64,000 nucleotides of DNA from Aliamphritea hakodatensis. Lineage in GTDB: Bacteria > Pseudomonadota > Gammaproteobacteria > Pseudomonadales > Balneatricaceae. The DNA lies in assembly GCF_024347195.1 (NCBI RefSeq), contig NZ_AP025281.1:4464001-4528000 (forward strand), written 5' to 3'. The notes beneath the pieces are model-generated. The model worked only from the letters and a program-made list of their open reading frames with translations, did no database searches and was not told where the DNA came from. Of this stretch, positions 25,545-34,955 are shown piece by piece (within the stretch, counting starts at the first letter, position 1; each line of letters opens with the position of its first letter). The translations under genes and the position numbers were made by a program.

Positions 25545-26255
25545 CTATTGCCAGTCTCTTAACCGACTTCGCAAGCGTAACGCTGCCTGACTATGAATCT
25601 GGCTTACTCTGGATTCACTGACACCCAGGATCTGACCGATTTCTTTTAAGTTCATTTCTTCGTCGTAATACAACGACAACACTAATTTTTCCCGCTCCGG
25701 CAAACCTTCAATTGCCGTTGCGATTGCCTGAACAAATCCCAATTCTTGATATTCATCTTCAGGACTTAAATTCTCTGCGGCGATATTTTCGCCCGGACCG
25801 TCTTCCTGCGGACCAATCAGCTTTTCAAAGCTGAACAGCCGGCTCTCAGCGGAGTCCTTCAATAATGCGTGATATTCAGTGATAGTGATATTTAATTCGG
25901 CGGCAACCTCCCCATCTTGGGCATCTCTGCCTGTACGGGATTCAATTGCCTGAATTGCTTCGGAAACCCGACGGCCATTACGGTGCACTGAACGGGGTGT
26001 CCAGTCCCCCCGACGAACCTCATCAATAATGGAACCGCGGATCCGGATACCGGCATAAGTTTCAAAACTTGCGCCTTTGGTGGGATCGTATTTTTTGCCG
26101 GCTTCAAGCAAGCCAACCATGCCGGCCTGAATCAAATCATCCAGCACAACGTTTGCAGGCAAGCGCGCCAGCAGATGATGCGCGATACGTTTTACCAACG
26201 GCGCATATTGCTCGATCAGCTCCTGACCCGACTTAAACTGTAACTGGTTATACAT
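25545..26255 (-). CDS. fliA: Flagellar sigma factor FliA (sigma-28)
   Basis: A 236-residue sigma-70-family factor of the FliA group. Region 2 contains LDDLIQAGMVGLLEAGKKYD and FETYAGIRIRGSIIDEVRRGDW, the FliA version of the core-binding and -10 recognition region. Region 3 and region 4 (LPEREKLVLSLYYDEEMNLKEIGQILGVSESRVSQ, a helix-turn-helix) follow. It transcribes late flagellar and chemotaxis genes once the anti-sigma factor FlgM is exported; FlgM is not in the window. It follows fleN by 18 bp. Confidence 0.98.
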   Translation of the reverse strand: MYNQLQFKSGQELIEQYAPLVKRIAHHLLARLPANVVLDDLIQAGMVGLLEAGKKYDPTKGASFETYAGIRIRGSIIDEVRRGDWTPRSVHRNGRRVSEAIQAIESRTGRDAQDGEVAAELNITITEYHALLKDSAESRLFSFEKLIGPQEDGPGENIAAENLSPEDEYQELGFVQAIATAIEGLPEREKLVLSLYYDEEMNLKEIGQILGVSESRVSQIHSQAALRLRSRLRDWQ

Positions 26256-26273
26256 ATTTGCTCTTCTGACTTG

Positions 26274-27098
26274 TCAGCGTTGATTTGCCCCTTTAACCAA
26301 TCGCTCAACAAAAAACTCCAGATGACCACGGGGTGAAGATGACACACCCCAATCATCTACTTTTGCCGCCAGCTGCTTATATGCCAACGAGGCCTTACTC
26401 TTTGGAAACGCTTTTAAAACAGCACGTTGCTGCTGTACACCTTTACGGACTGACTCATCATAAGGGATTGATCCCAGGTATTGAAGCGTCACATCCAGAA
26501 ACCTTTCTGCCACTGTCAGCAGCTTACTGTATATATTCCGACCTTCCTGCTCTGAACGTACCATATTGGCAAGTACCCGAAACCGGTTCACCTGATAATC
26601 ACGGTTCAGCAGCTTCATCAGCGCATATGCGTCTGTAATAGAGGTCGGTTCATCACACACTACCACGACAACTTCCTGCGCCGCTTTGACAAAGCTCACT
26701 ACTGTGTCCGAAATACCTGCCGCGGTATCTATAATCAGTACATCCAGCTGATCTTCGATATCACTGAACGAATGAATCAGTTCTGAATGCTCATGCGCAC
26801 TCAGCGTCGTCATCGCCTGTGTCCCGGAAGCGGCGGGCACAATGTGGACATTCTCACCGACTTCGATCAGCAGATCCCGTAATGAACAGTCTCCGGCGAG
26901 CACGTCCGTAATGTTCTGAGTTGCTTTTACACCCAGCAACACATCCACATTCGCCAACCCCAGGTCAGCATCCATCAGCACCACCCTGCGACCAATCTCC
27001 CCCAGCGCAAGACTCAGGTTAACTGACACATTGGTTTTGCCAACGCCGCCTTTACCCCCGGTAACTGCGACAACTTTCACCGGGTGCGGACTAGTCAT
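26274..27098 (-). CDS. fleN: Flagellar number regulator FleN (FlhG)
   Basis: A 274-residue MinD-like ATPase with the deviant Walker A GGKGGVGKT (residues 14-22), DADLGLANVD and IIDTAAGISD. FleN restrains FleQ activity and with FlhF keeps flagella to one or a few per pole. It lies between flhF and fliA, its standard place in polar flagellates. The length is typical for FleN, and the gene looks intact. Confidence 0.96.
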   Translation of the reverse strand: MTSPHPVKVVAVTGGKGGVGKTNVSVNLSLALGEIGRRVVLMDADLGLANVDVLLGVKATQNITDVLAGDCSLRDLLIEVGENVHIVPAASGTQAMTTLSAHEHSELIHSFSDIEDQLDVLIIDTAAGISDTVVSFVKAAQEVVVVVCDEPTSITDAYALMKLLNRDYQVNRFRVLANMVRSEQEGRNIYSKLLTVAERFLDVTLQYLGSIPYDESVRKGVQQQRAVLKAFPKSKASLAYKQLAAKVDDWGVSSSPRGHLEFFVERLVKGANQR

Positions 27099-27122
27099 TA
27101 TGTCTTCCTATCTGATATCCCA

Positions 27123-28691
27123 TCAATCAACCCACTGCCCATTTTGTGAAAGTTTATCCTGACGCCGGTCCTGCGCCATACGCTGATTACGGGAAACGCG
27201 CTGCGCTGTCACGACTGCACGGCTGACCAGATCCCGCTTGTGGGCCACATCCAGATCATCCGGCACCCGCTGACCATCGGTCACATAGGTAACAGGCAAA
27301 CCGTTATCAACGATAAGCTCGATTGCCTCACCAAGATTTCCGGATTCATCTAACTTACTGAGAATACAGCCATTAAGCCCCATTCGGCTGTAGGTTTCAT
27401 AGGCATTCTCGATGACATGCCGTTGGCTGGAGCAGGAAAGCACCAACAGCTTTTTCATCCGCACACTGACACTTTCCAGCATATCAAGCTGAGCCTGGGT
27501 ATGCGGCTCATGCGCACTCATACCTGCAGTATCAATCAATACCAGCCGCTTATTGCGCAATGACAATAAAACCTCATCCAGACTGTGATTTTCATCAACC
27601 ACCCGCACCGGAATGTCCAGAATCCGGCCAAAAGTAAGCAATTGCTCATGCGCTGCTATACGGTATGAGTCAGTCGTCACCAGCGCCACACTGGAACTGC
27701 CATGCTTCAGAACATAGCGCGCAGCCAGCTTACCAATCGTGGTGGTTTTCCCCACACCGGTCGGCCCGACAAAAGCAATCATACCGCCACGCTCAACGAA
27801 GTCGCCACCAATCACCGGAATCGACTCACTCAGACGGGACAATGTATCCCGCCAGCCATCATCCACGCTTTCAGCACCTTCCAGCTTTATCAGTTGACGG
27901 CGCAGATGCGGCCCGATGCCAAGTTTCTCAAGACGGTGCTCTACCCGTTTATGCAGCACGCTCTCTTCAGGCTCTGAAGGTTCTTCCGCTCTTTGCGGCG
28001 CAGGTGCCGCCACAACGTTGGGCTCTGCTGTACTTTTGGGCTGGGAAACCTGCTGTAAGAGCAGTGATTTGAGCGTATCAATTTCGGCCCGCATCGAAGC
28101 CACCTGAGGATCAGGTGCCGGCGGACTGTAGCTAGGCTCCTGCCGCACAACCGGTTTGGCCTGCGCGGCATATTCATCTATACCCGGGGCTGGCGGAGGC
28201 GATACCGGTGAAATAGCAGGCGCGACAGAACCTGGCTGCCGCCCCTCATTGCGCTCAAAATTTCTCGCGGCCTGCTGCGCCTGACGCTGTTTCAGGGTAT
28301 CCAGTATCCCGTCCAGCCCCGGATCTTCGACCTGCTGATTTTTTGCCTTTGCAGGTTCTTCCGCACCGGCCTGAGCCGCCGCAATTCTGGCCTGCGCCTT
28401 ACGCAACTCATCAGCCAGATTACTTTGCAGCTTAGGACTGGCTTCCCGGGCAACCTGACGCTGAGCCTGCTGCTGTTGCTGCCGTTGCTGCTGTTGTTGC
28501 TGTTTTTCTAACGCCTGTTTACGTTTGAAGGCTTCCTGCGCAGCTTCATACTCGTGCTCGTGGGCGGCAACAACCTCTACCCCTCCGGCAACCCGATGAT
28601 TAGACACAATGACAGCGTCAGGTCCGATTTCCTCTCGAACCCTCTGCATCGCTTGTCGCATGTCCGGCGCAAAAAAACGTTTAACCTTCAT
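27123..28691 (-). CDS. flhF: Polar flagellum GTPase FlhF
   Basis: A 522-residue SRP-type GTPase that directs flagellar assembly to the pole. The short B domain begins MKVKRFFAPDMRQAM. Residues about 60-250 form a Gln/Ala/Pro-rich linker with a polyglutamine stretch (six and five Gln at 64-75). The NG domain has G1 GPTGVGKT (309-316), LVLIDTAG and the SKLDESGNLGEA region. The ATG at 28689-28691 with AGGAA upstream replaces an earlier in-frame start that would overlap flhA. It lies 53 bp after flhA. Confidence 0.96.
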   Translation of the reverse strand: MKVKRFFAPDMRQAMQRVREEIGPDAVIVSNHRVAGGVEVVAAHEHEYEAAQEAFKRKQALEKQQQQQQRQQQQQAQRQVAREASPKLQSNLADELRKAQARIAAAQAGAEEPAKAKNQQVEDPGLDGILDTLKQRQAQQAARNFERNEGRQPGSVAPAISPVSPPPAPGIDEYAAQAKPVVRQEPSYSPPAPDPQVASMRAEIDTLKSLLLQQVSQPKSTAEPNVVAAPAPQRAEEPSEPEESVLHKRVEHRLEKLGIGPHLRRQLIKLEGAESVDDGWRDTLSRLSESIPVIGGDFVERGGMIAFVGPTGVGKTTTIGKLAARYVLKHGSSSVALVTTDSYRIAAHEQLLTFGRILDIPVRVVDENHSLDEVLLSLRNKRLVLIDTAGMSAHEPHTQAQLDMLESVSVRMKKLLVLSCSSQRHVIENAYETYSRMGLNGCILSKLDESGNLGEAIELIVDNGLPVTYVTDGQRVPDDLDVAHKRDLVSRAVVTAQRVSRNQRMAQDRRQDKLSQNGQWVD

Positions 28692-28744
28692 AACCGTTCC
28701 TGTATATCGGCCATCCCCTGGAAAACTTTGATGTTTCAACACTC

Positions 28745-30853
28745 TTACTGATCACGGTTCTGCCCTCCGACAGTCGCGATGATCGTCACCCGTTTGTTCT
28801 CCGGGATTTCCTGATACGAAAGCACTGATATCTGCTGTTCACCGTAACGCACAAACTTGGCAAGCAAGGGCCTGACCGGTGCAGCTACGAGCAATACCGC
28901 CGGCCGTCCGGCAATTTCCTGTTGCTGCGCCACCTCAGTCAGTGACGTCTGTAACTGTTCCGCCATACCCGGCTCAATTACCAACCCTTCGCTGTTACCC
29001 TGCTGCATTGACCCCAGTAACAGTTGCTCAAGCTGAGGATCAAGTGTAATAACCGGCAACTCCGGCTCCGAACCGTTGATATTCTGTACAATCAGACGGT
29101 TTAACGCCACCCGCACTGCCGCTGTCAGCGTCAAAGGATCCGCACTTCTCGGCACCGCCTCAGCAAGCGCCTCCGTAATGGTACGGAAATCCTTGATTGG
29201 CACCTGTTCCATCAGCAGATTCTGCAGCACTTTCAGAATAATACTGACAGACAATTTCCCCGGCACCAGATCCTCAACCAACTTGGGCGAGGATTTCGCC
29301 AGAATATCCAGCAACTGCTGAACCTCATCATGCCCCATCAGCTCATGAGAATGGGCCTGCAACAACTGATTAAGGTGCGTAGCAACGACCGTCCCGGCAT
29401 CCACAACGGTATAACCGAGCGTCTGAGCCTGCTCTTTCTGACTCTGCTCAACCCACACCGCATCCAGACCAAAGGCCGGATCTTTAACCGTAATACCTTG
29501 CAGGTGACCAAATACCTGGCCCGGATTAATGGCCAGCTCCCGCTCAGGATACACCTCAGACTCCCCGACAATCACCCCCATCAGAGTGATCCTGTACGCC
29601 CCGGGCATCAGATCAAGGTTATCGCGAATATGCACCGATGGCACCAAAAACCCCAGATCCTGGGAAAGCTTCTTACGCACCCCCTTAATCCGGTTGAGCA
29701 ACTGCCCGCCCTGCAGCTTATCGACCATAGGAATCAGCCGGTATCCCACCTCCAGACCGATCATATCCACCGGCATAACATCATCCCAGTCCAGCTCTTT
29801 CACATCCGCATCCGGCTCGGGCGGAGGCGGAGCATCTGACTCGGCAGCCTTTTCCCGTTCCTGTTCTTCAAGGTTACGCTTATGAATGAAGTACGCACCT
29901 GCACCGCCGAGAAACGCCAGTGACAGAAATGCGAAATGCGGCATCCCCGGAATAATACCCATGATAAACAGAATACCCGCAGCAACTGCCAGCGCTTTAT
30001 GCGAACCGAACAGCTGCCCCAGCACCTGCTTACCCATATCATGGGAAGCATTCACACGGGTTACCATAATTGCTGCTGCCGTTGACAACAGCAATGACGG
30101 AATCTGGGCAACCAGGCCGTCACCGATGGTCAACAGCGAGTAATAGCGGGCAGCCAGATCAAATGACAGATCATGCTGAACCATACCAATGCCCAGGCCG
30201 CCCAGAATATTGATCACCAAAATCAGAATACCGGCGACCGCATCACCCCGGACAAACTTACTGGCACCGTCCATAGAACCGTAAAAATCAGCTTCCTGAG
30301 TAACATCTTCCCGGCGCTGTTTAGCCTGTTCCTGATCAATAATGCCAGCATTCAGGTCAGCATCAATGGCCATCTGCTTGCCGGGCATGGCATCCAGTGT
30401 AAATCGGGCACTCACTTCTGAGATCCGTCCGGCACCTTTGGTGACTACCACGAAGTTGATGATAACCAGAATCAGGAATACCACTAAACCGACAACGTAG
30501 TTGCCACCGATAACAACCTCACCAAAAGCCTCGATTACCTTACCGGCAGCATCTCCACCTTCGTGGCCGTACAGCAATACCACCCGGGTTGAGGCGACAT
30601 TCAGCCCCAGACGCATCAGCGTCGCTATCAGCAAAATCGTGGGAAAAACCGCAAAATCCAGGGGGCGCATGGCGTAGACACACACCAGCAACACTACAAT
30701 TGACAGGGCAATATTGAAAGTAAACAGGACGTCCAGCAGAAATGGCGGCATCGGCAATGTCACCATTGCCAGAATCACCAGCAACAGGAAAGGCACACCC
30801 AGATTGCCCTGTCCCATACTGCGAACGTTATTATAGATAGCTGCTCTATCCAC
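28745..30853 (-). CDS. flhA: Flagellar export gate protein FlhA
   Basis: A 702-residue core of the flagellar type III export gate. Eight membrane spans occupy about the first 320 residues, with the conserved cytoplasmic FHIPEP-type segment KGAGRISEVSARFTLDAMPGKQMAIDADL. The cytoplasmic domain that docks chaperone-substrate complexes follows (VDMIGLEVGYRLIPMVD onward). The start is GTG at 30851-30853, matching the MDR- start of Pseudomonas FlhA. It heads an operon with flhF, fleN and fliA, with its own sigma-54 promoter upstream. Confidence 0.97.
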   Translation of the reverse strand: MDRAAIYNNVRSMGQGNLGVPFLLLVILAMVTLPMPPFLLDVLFTFNIALSIVVLLVCVYAMRPLDFAVFPTILLIATLMRLGLNVASTRVVLLYGHEGGDAAGKVIEAFGEVVIGGNYVVGLVVFLILVIINFVVVTKGAGRISEVSARFTLDAMPGKQMAIDADLNAGIIDQEQAKQRREDVTQEADFYGSMDGASKFVRGDAVAGILILVINILGGLGIGMVQHDLSFDLAARYYSLLTIGDGLVAQIPSLLLSTAAAIMVTRVNASHDMGKQVLGQLFGSHKALAVAAGILFIMGIIPGMPHFAFLSLAFLGGAGAYFIHKRNLEEQEREKAAESDAPPPPEPDADVKELDWDDVMPVDMIGLEVGYRLIPMVDKLQGGQLLNRIKGVRKKLSQDLGFLVPSVHIRDNLDLMPGAYRITLMGVIVGESEVYPERELAINPGQVFGHLQGITVKDPAFGLDAVWVEQSQKEQAQTLGYTVVDAGTVVATHLNQLLQAHSHELMGHDEVQQLLDILAKSSPKLVEDLVPGKLSVSIILKVLQNLLMEQVPIKDFRTITEALAEAVPRSADPLTLTAAVRVALNRLIVQNINGSEPELPVITLDPQLEQLLLGSMQQGNSEGLVIEPGMAEQLQTSLTEVAQQQEIAGRPAVLLVAAPVRPLLAKFVRYGEQQISVLSYQEIPENKRVTIIATVGGQNRDQ

Positions 30854-30965
30854 TGCTTGCCTGCTTAGTCAGCGACGCCTGAAAGACAAAAGCGTCAAAA
30901 AAATATCACTAAAATAAAATATCACTCTGCGAGTGGTAAAATACCATTAAAAAGCAGCAACAAAC

Positions 30966-30979
30966 ATCAATTTTTTGAC
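30966..30979 (-). promoter_or_regulatory. FleQ-box-like palindrome in the flhA leader
   Basis: On the minus strand the 14-mer GTCAAAAAATTGAT matches the FleQ consensus GTCA-N-TAAATTGAC (recalled) at 11 of its 13 defined positions. It lies about 15-30 bases downstream of the predicted flhA start site. In Pseudomonas FleQ is known to bind the leader of flhA, so the position agrees with family knowledge. Confidence 0.45.
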
Positions 30980-31005
30980 GCACCACTTCCCATAGTGGGA
31001 GATGA

Positions 31006-31021
31006 TGCAAGAAATCCGCCA
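31006..31021 (-). promoter_or_regulatory. Sigma-54 promoter of flhA
   Basis: The minus-strand 16-mer TGGCGGATTTCTTGCA has the TGGC -24 element and TTGCA -12 element at the correct GG-N10-GC spacing. It sits just past the flhB stop and about 150 bp before the flhA start codon. FleQ-dependent sigma-54 transcription of flhA is established in Pseudomonas. Confidence 0.7.
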
Positions 31022-31033
31022 ATCTACCGACAA

Positions 31034-32176
31034 TCAGTCAGTTTCATCCCGGCGCAATTCCTCAGGGATAGGTAAACGGTCTGACAGACGCTGCGGCGCA
31101 GGCCCTTCTTTCTTCTTATGACGCTTCAACTGGTACACATACGCCAGCACTTCAGCCACGGCCTTGAATAAGCCGGCAGGAATTTCATCGTCGATTTCTG
31201 TAGAGTAGTAAATTGCCCGGGCCAGCGCCGGTGAAGACAGTACAGTGACATCGTTCGCTTCAGCAATTTCACGAATTTTTAAGGCCAGAAAATCACCGCC
31301 TTTAGCCACCATGATCGGTGCATGGCCGCGCTCCTGATCATATTTCAGCGCCACAGCAAAATGCGTCGGGTTAGTAATTACCACATCCGCTTCCGGCACG
31401 GCACTCATCATCTGCCGCTGAGAAATTTCACGCTGTAACTGACGAATCCGGCCTTTCACCTCAGGCTTACCTTCGGTGTTTTTCATCTCATCCTTTACTT
31501 CCTGCATCGTCATTTTCAGCTTTTTGGAGTAGTCATGAATCTGAAACGGCACATCCACAACCGCAATCAGAATCATCGTGGCACTCATCGCCACAAACGC
31601 CCAAAGCACAATGTCTGTCGCGCCGGCCATGGCGGTGCGAATATCCTGCGCACCCAGAGCAAAGAGTGCTTCTTTAACATTATCCAGGATAAAGAAAGAC
31701 AAAACGCCAACGACCAAAAACTTAGCCAGCGCTTTAAACAACTCAAGTAAAGCCTTCAGGGAAAACATCCGCTTGATACCGGAAAACGGATTAATGCGGC
31801 TGCCTTTAGGCATCAGCGCCTTACCACTGAGATTCCATCCTCCCAGCCCTAAAGGCCCGACAAACGCAGCAACCAGCATAATCAGAAAAAACAGTGCGAC
31901 CGACATCATCCCCTCTCTCAGGGAATGACCAAGATGCTGAAACATGAGATTAGGATCAAACACCGACTGACGGTCCAGAGCAAAGTTATAGCTCATCATA
32001 TCCATCATGACATTCGCTGCCGTTTCCCCCAGCATAAGGGCCCCAAAAGCAGCCGCCAACAAAGAAACGGTCGTCGCCAATTCTTTGGAACGGGCTATGT
32101 CGCCTTTCTCTTTGGCGTCTTTTAACCGTTTGGGTGTGGGTTCTTCGGTTTTCTCCTGACCGCTCTCTTCTGCCAT
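31034..32176 (-). CDS. flhB: Flagellar export switch protein FlhB
   Basis: A 380-residue export gate component. Four membrane spans precede a cytoplasmic domain containing the self-cleavage motif NPTH at residues 269-272. Cleavage there switches export from rod and hook subunits to filament subunits under FliK control. The N-terminal ESGQEKTEEPTPKRLKDA is the family hallmark. It directly follows fliR, with start and stop codons adjacent, and ends the large fli operon. Confidence 0.98.
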   Translation of the reverse strand: MAEESGQEKTEEPTPKRLKDAKEKGDIARSKELATTVSLLAAAFGALMLGETAANVMMDMMSYNFALDRQSVFDPNLMFQHLGHSLREGMMSVALFFLIMLVAAFVGPLGLGGWNLSGKALMPKGSRINPFSGIKRMFSLKALLELFKALAKFLVVGVLSFFILDNVKEALFALGAQDIRTAMAGATDIVLWAFVAMSATMILIAVVDVPFQIHDYSKKLKMTMQEVKDEMKNTEGKPEVKGRIRQLQREISQRQMMSAVPEADVVITNPTHFAVALKYDQERGHAPIMVAKGGDFLALKIREIAEANDVTVLSSPALARAIYYSTEIDDEIPAGLFKAVAEVLAYVYQLKRHKKKEGPAPQRLSDRLPIPEELRRDETD

Positions 32177-32962
32177 TTACAGCCCTCCCACACCCAGAAC
32201 ACGCTCAATATACTGAAAAGCGAATTCAGTGAAACGGTAGTACTGTCCCAGGAAGCCTTCGAGGCTCACCCAGGTTATCAGCAGCCCCATTAACATCGTA
32301 AAAGGGAAACCGACAGCAAAAATATTTAATTGCGGAGCCGCCTTGGTCATAATGCCAAAGGCAAAGTTAATCACCAGCAGCGCAGTGACCGCCGGCAACG
32401 ACATCAGCAGAGCACTGGAAAACAGCCAGGTACCCGACGTTGCAATCGCCATCAGCCCCGAAGCAGGAACCACGCCTTCCGTCACCGGCAAGACATAAAA
32501 ACTGCGCACCAGCGCTTCTATCAAAACCAGATGCCCGTTCAGTGCCAGAAAAAGCATCATGACAATCATCAGATAAAACTGAGACAACACGACCACAGAA
32601 ACCCCGTTTGCCGGGTCACTGACAGATGCAAAGCCCAAACCCATCTGAGAGGCAATCAATTGCCCGCCTAGGGCATAAATCTGAAACAGGATTTGCATAA
32701 GAAACCCCATAGAAATGCCGACAAGTATCTGTTCAGCAATCCAGATATACGTCTGCATCGACAAGCCGTTCACCTGCGGCAGATTCGGCAGGACAGGCAC
32801 AATCACGGTAGTGACCGCCAGCGCCAGCCCCATACGGATGCGGGCCGGCACCATCCGGGTACCAATAACAGGCACAACCATAAAAAAGGACGCCACCCGA
32901 AAAAACGGCAGCAGAAACTCAGCCGCCCACTGTTCAATTTCGAGAAAGCTGGCGCTAAACAC
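32177..32962 (-). CDS. fliR: Flagellar export protein FliR
   Basis: A 261-residue inner-membrane protein of the FliPQR export core, with about six spans. The conserved RVASFFMVVPVIGTRMVPARIRMGLA stretch near the N-terminus and the later LPAVTALLVINFAFGIMTKAAPQLNIF segment are typical of FliR. The start is GTG with GGGG five bases upstream, three bases after the fliQ stop. The length is normal. Confidence 0.96.
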   Translation of the reverse strand: MFSASFLEIEQWAAEFLLPFFRVASFFMVVPVIGTRMVPARIRMGLALAVTTVIVPVLPNLPQVNGLSMQTYIWIAEQILVGISMGFLMQILFQIYALGGQLIASQMGLGFASVSDPANGVSVVVLSQFYLMIVMMLFLALNGHLVLIEALVRSFYVLPVTEGVVPASGLMAIATSGTWLFSSALLMSLPAVTALLVINFAFGIMTKAAPQLNIFAVGFPFTMLMGLLITWVSLEGFLGQYYRFTEFAFQYIERVLGVGGL

Positions 32963-32965
32963 CCG

Positions 32966-33235
32966 CTACCCCAGAAACAGTGGAATGTTGGTAAAGATAT
33001 TGCCGAAATGATCCAGCAACTTGGTCAGGATCCAGGGCCCCGACCACATAATCGTCAGCAAGGTCACCAGCAAACGGGGCAAAAAGCTCAGAGTTTGTTC
33101 GTTAATCTGGGTTGCCGCCTGAAAGGTCGCTATGACCAGACCTACCAGCAGCGAAGGCAAAACGATCACTGCCACCAGCACCACCACCAGGTAAAGCGCC
33201 TCACCATACAGATCAAGAACAATTTCCGGCGTCAT
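32966..33235 (-). CDS. fliQ: Flagellar export protein FliQ
   Basis: An 89-residue, two-span protein of the FliPQR export gate. The pattern LVVVLVAVIVLPSLLVGLVIATFQAATQINEQTLSFLPRL is the FliQ/SpaQ family signature. It lies 8 bp after fliP, the usual gene order. Confidence 0.97.
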   Translation of the reverse strand: MTPEIVLDLYGEALYLVVVLVAVIVLPSLLVGLVIATFQAATQINEQTLSFLPRLLVTLLTIMWSGPWILTKLLDHFGNIFTNIPLFLG

Positions 33236-33243
33236 AGGGTCTC

Positions 33244-34005
33244 CTACACAACCACAAAACTGGCAGCCAGCGTACCGACCACCATCGCCCAGCCATCAAT
33301 CAGTACAAATAGCATGATTTTAAACGGCAGGGAAATAATCACCGGCGATAACATCATCATACCCATGGCCATCAGGATACTGGCGACCACCAGGTCGATA
33401 ACCAGAAAGGGAATAAACAACATAAAACCTATCTGAAAAGCCGTCTTCAGCTCACTGGTCACAAACGCCGGCACCAGCACATTAAACGGGATTTCTTCCG
33501 GCGTATTGACCGCCGGTGTGCGGGAAATATTCATAAACAGGTTTAAGTCATTTTCGCGGGTTTGCGCCATCATAAACTCCCGGAATGGCACACTGGCAGC
33601 CTGCACAGCTTCAATCGACGTTATTTCTTCACCGATGTAAGGCTGAATCGCCCCTTCATTCACCCTTTCCAGCACCGGCGTCATAATGAAGAGACTTAAA
33701 AATAACGACAGCCCGACCAGAATCTGGTTCGACGGTGTCTGTTGCAAACCCAGCGCCTGACGCAAAATAGCAAATACGATAATGATCCGCGCAAAGGACG
33801 TCATCATCATCATGATTGCCGGCAGGAACGTCAGCAGTGTCATCAGCGCGAGGATCTGAATCGTCACACTGTAATCCGCGGTTCCGTCCGGATTCGTGGT
33901 CAGGGTCACCGCCGGGATGGCCGGATCAGCAGCAAACACCCAGGCCGGAAACATCAGCCCTAACATGATCAGTCCGCTGCGCATAACAGCTGTCAGTGCA
34001 TTCAT
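33244..34005 (-). CDS. fliP: Flagellar export protein FliP
   Basis: A 253-residue export gate protein with a cleavable signal peptide (residues 1 to about 25) and four further spans. Family motifs are LTFLPAIMMMMTSFARIIIVFAILRQALG and the C-terminal LVIDLVVASILMAMGMMMLSP. FliP forms the pore ring with FliQ and FliR. Its start overlaps the fliO stop by four bases. Confidence 0.98.
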   Translation of the reverse strand: MNALTAVMRSGLIMLGLMFPAWVFAADPAIPAVTLTTNPDGTADYSVTIQILALMTLLTFLPAIMMMMTSFARIIIVFAILRQALGLQQTPSNQILVGLSLFLSLFIMTPVLERVNEGAIQPYIGEEITSIEAVQAASVPFREFMMAQTRENDLNLFMNISRTPAVNTPEEIPFNVLVPAFVTSELKTAFQIGFMLFIPFLVIDLVVASILMAMGMMMLSPVIISLPFKIMLFVLIDGWAMVVGTLAASFVVV

Positions 34006-34439
34006 TGCGGTTTAACTCTGCTCAGCGCCTGCTGTAACTTCACAGCAAAATCCCCTTTTTCACCCACCTTTATCAGAGGCTCATCATAACTGGCCAGCAA
34101 GTTCACCCGGCCCGGCGCCACCCCTAACAGCAACTGCTGCTCACCGGCTTGCACCAGAATCACTTTTTCCCGGGCGGTCAGAGGCAAAGCTGCGATGATT
34201 TGCAGACGCTTATTCTGTCCCGGTAAGTTTGAGTAACGGCGCAACAGCCAGGCAAGCGTAAAGATCAGCCCGATAACGACCAACAGACCAAGCGCAAGCT
34301 GGGTAATTGCCCCTGAATTAAAAGGCTCTTTATAAACCAGACCGGTAGCCGGCGCAGGGGCTGCACCGGAGACCGTATCAGCCAGCAGCCAGAATGACTG
34401 CAGCGCAGTTATCAAAAACAGACAAACACGCCAGACCAC
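34002..34439 (-). CDS. fliO: Flagellar protein FliO
   Basis: A 145-residue membrane protein that assists FliP assembly. It has an N-terminal signal-like span, a second span (LALGLLVVIGLIFTLAWLLRRY) and a cytoplasmic C-terminal domain with the family pattern LQIIAALPLTAREKVILVQ. The start is GTG overlapping the fliN stop (TAGTG). FliO is poorly conserved, but placement between fliN and fliP makes the call secure. Confidence 0.92.
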   Translation of the reverse strand: MVWRVCLFLITALQSFWLLADTVSGAAPAPATGLVYKEPFNSGAITQLALGLLVVIGLIFTLAWLLRRYSNLPGQNKRLQIIAALPLTAREKVILVQAGEQQLLLGVAPGRVNLLASYDEPLIKVGEKGDFAVKLQQALSRVKPQ

Positions 34440-34888
34440 TAGCGCAGCTTCTCAATACGTTCTTCAGGACTGATCACATCGGTAAGACGAATACCGTAAC
34501 GGTCATTGACGACCACAACTTCACCATGGGCAACCAGGGTGCCGTTTACTTTTACATCCAGCGGTTCACCGGCAACACGGTCCAGCTCAATCACTGATCC
34601 CTGATTAAGCTGCAGCAAATTACGGATAGGAATTTCCGCATGACCTACCTGCATGGAGATAGTCACGGGAATGTCCAGAATAACGTCCAGCTTAGGATCT
34701 TTTACAATCGCAGCATCGTCAGTCAGCTCATCAAGTTCCACTTTCTGAGCCGCCTCACCGGTAGCCTGCTCTGCCAGAGCGTCACCCCAGTCTGCACCAC
34801 CGCCGGCATCACCAACCTGCTCAGCCATTGCCGCGCCCCAGTCGTCTGCCATTGCGTCCTGATCGACGTTACCTGTTTCATCACTCAT
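34439..34888 (-). CDS. fliN: Flagellar motor switch protein FliN
   Basis: A 149-residue C-ring protein. The C-terminal SpoA domain (ILDIPVTISMQVGHAEIPIRNLLQLNQGSVIELD to VVNDRYGIRLTD) is complete. The N-terminal tail carries two copies of a DWGxAxAEQ motif (residues 16-24 and 33-41), where many homologues show one. FliN with FliM forms the bottom of the switch and docks FliH-FliI. It is 67 bp downstream of fliM. Confidence 0.97.
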   Translation of the reverse strand: MSDETGNVDQDAMADDWGAAMAEQVGDAGGGADWGDALAEQATGEAAQKVELDELTDDAAIVKDPKLDVILDIPVTISMQVGHAEIPIRNLLQLNQGSVIELDRVAGEPLDVKVNGTLVAHGEVVVVNDRYGIRLTDVISPEERIEKLR

Positions 34889-34955
34889 ACAAGCGTTCTC
34901 ATTATGTAGCTGATTACAGCCAAGTTAACCCTATACAGTTAAGCTTAGCGAATTT

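Noticed and set aside
32693..33436. 247-codon open frame on the plus strand across fliR, fliQ and fliP
   Set aside because: It spans three conserved export genes in antisense, is rich in His/Gln/Arg as expected for such shadows, and matches no family.
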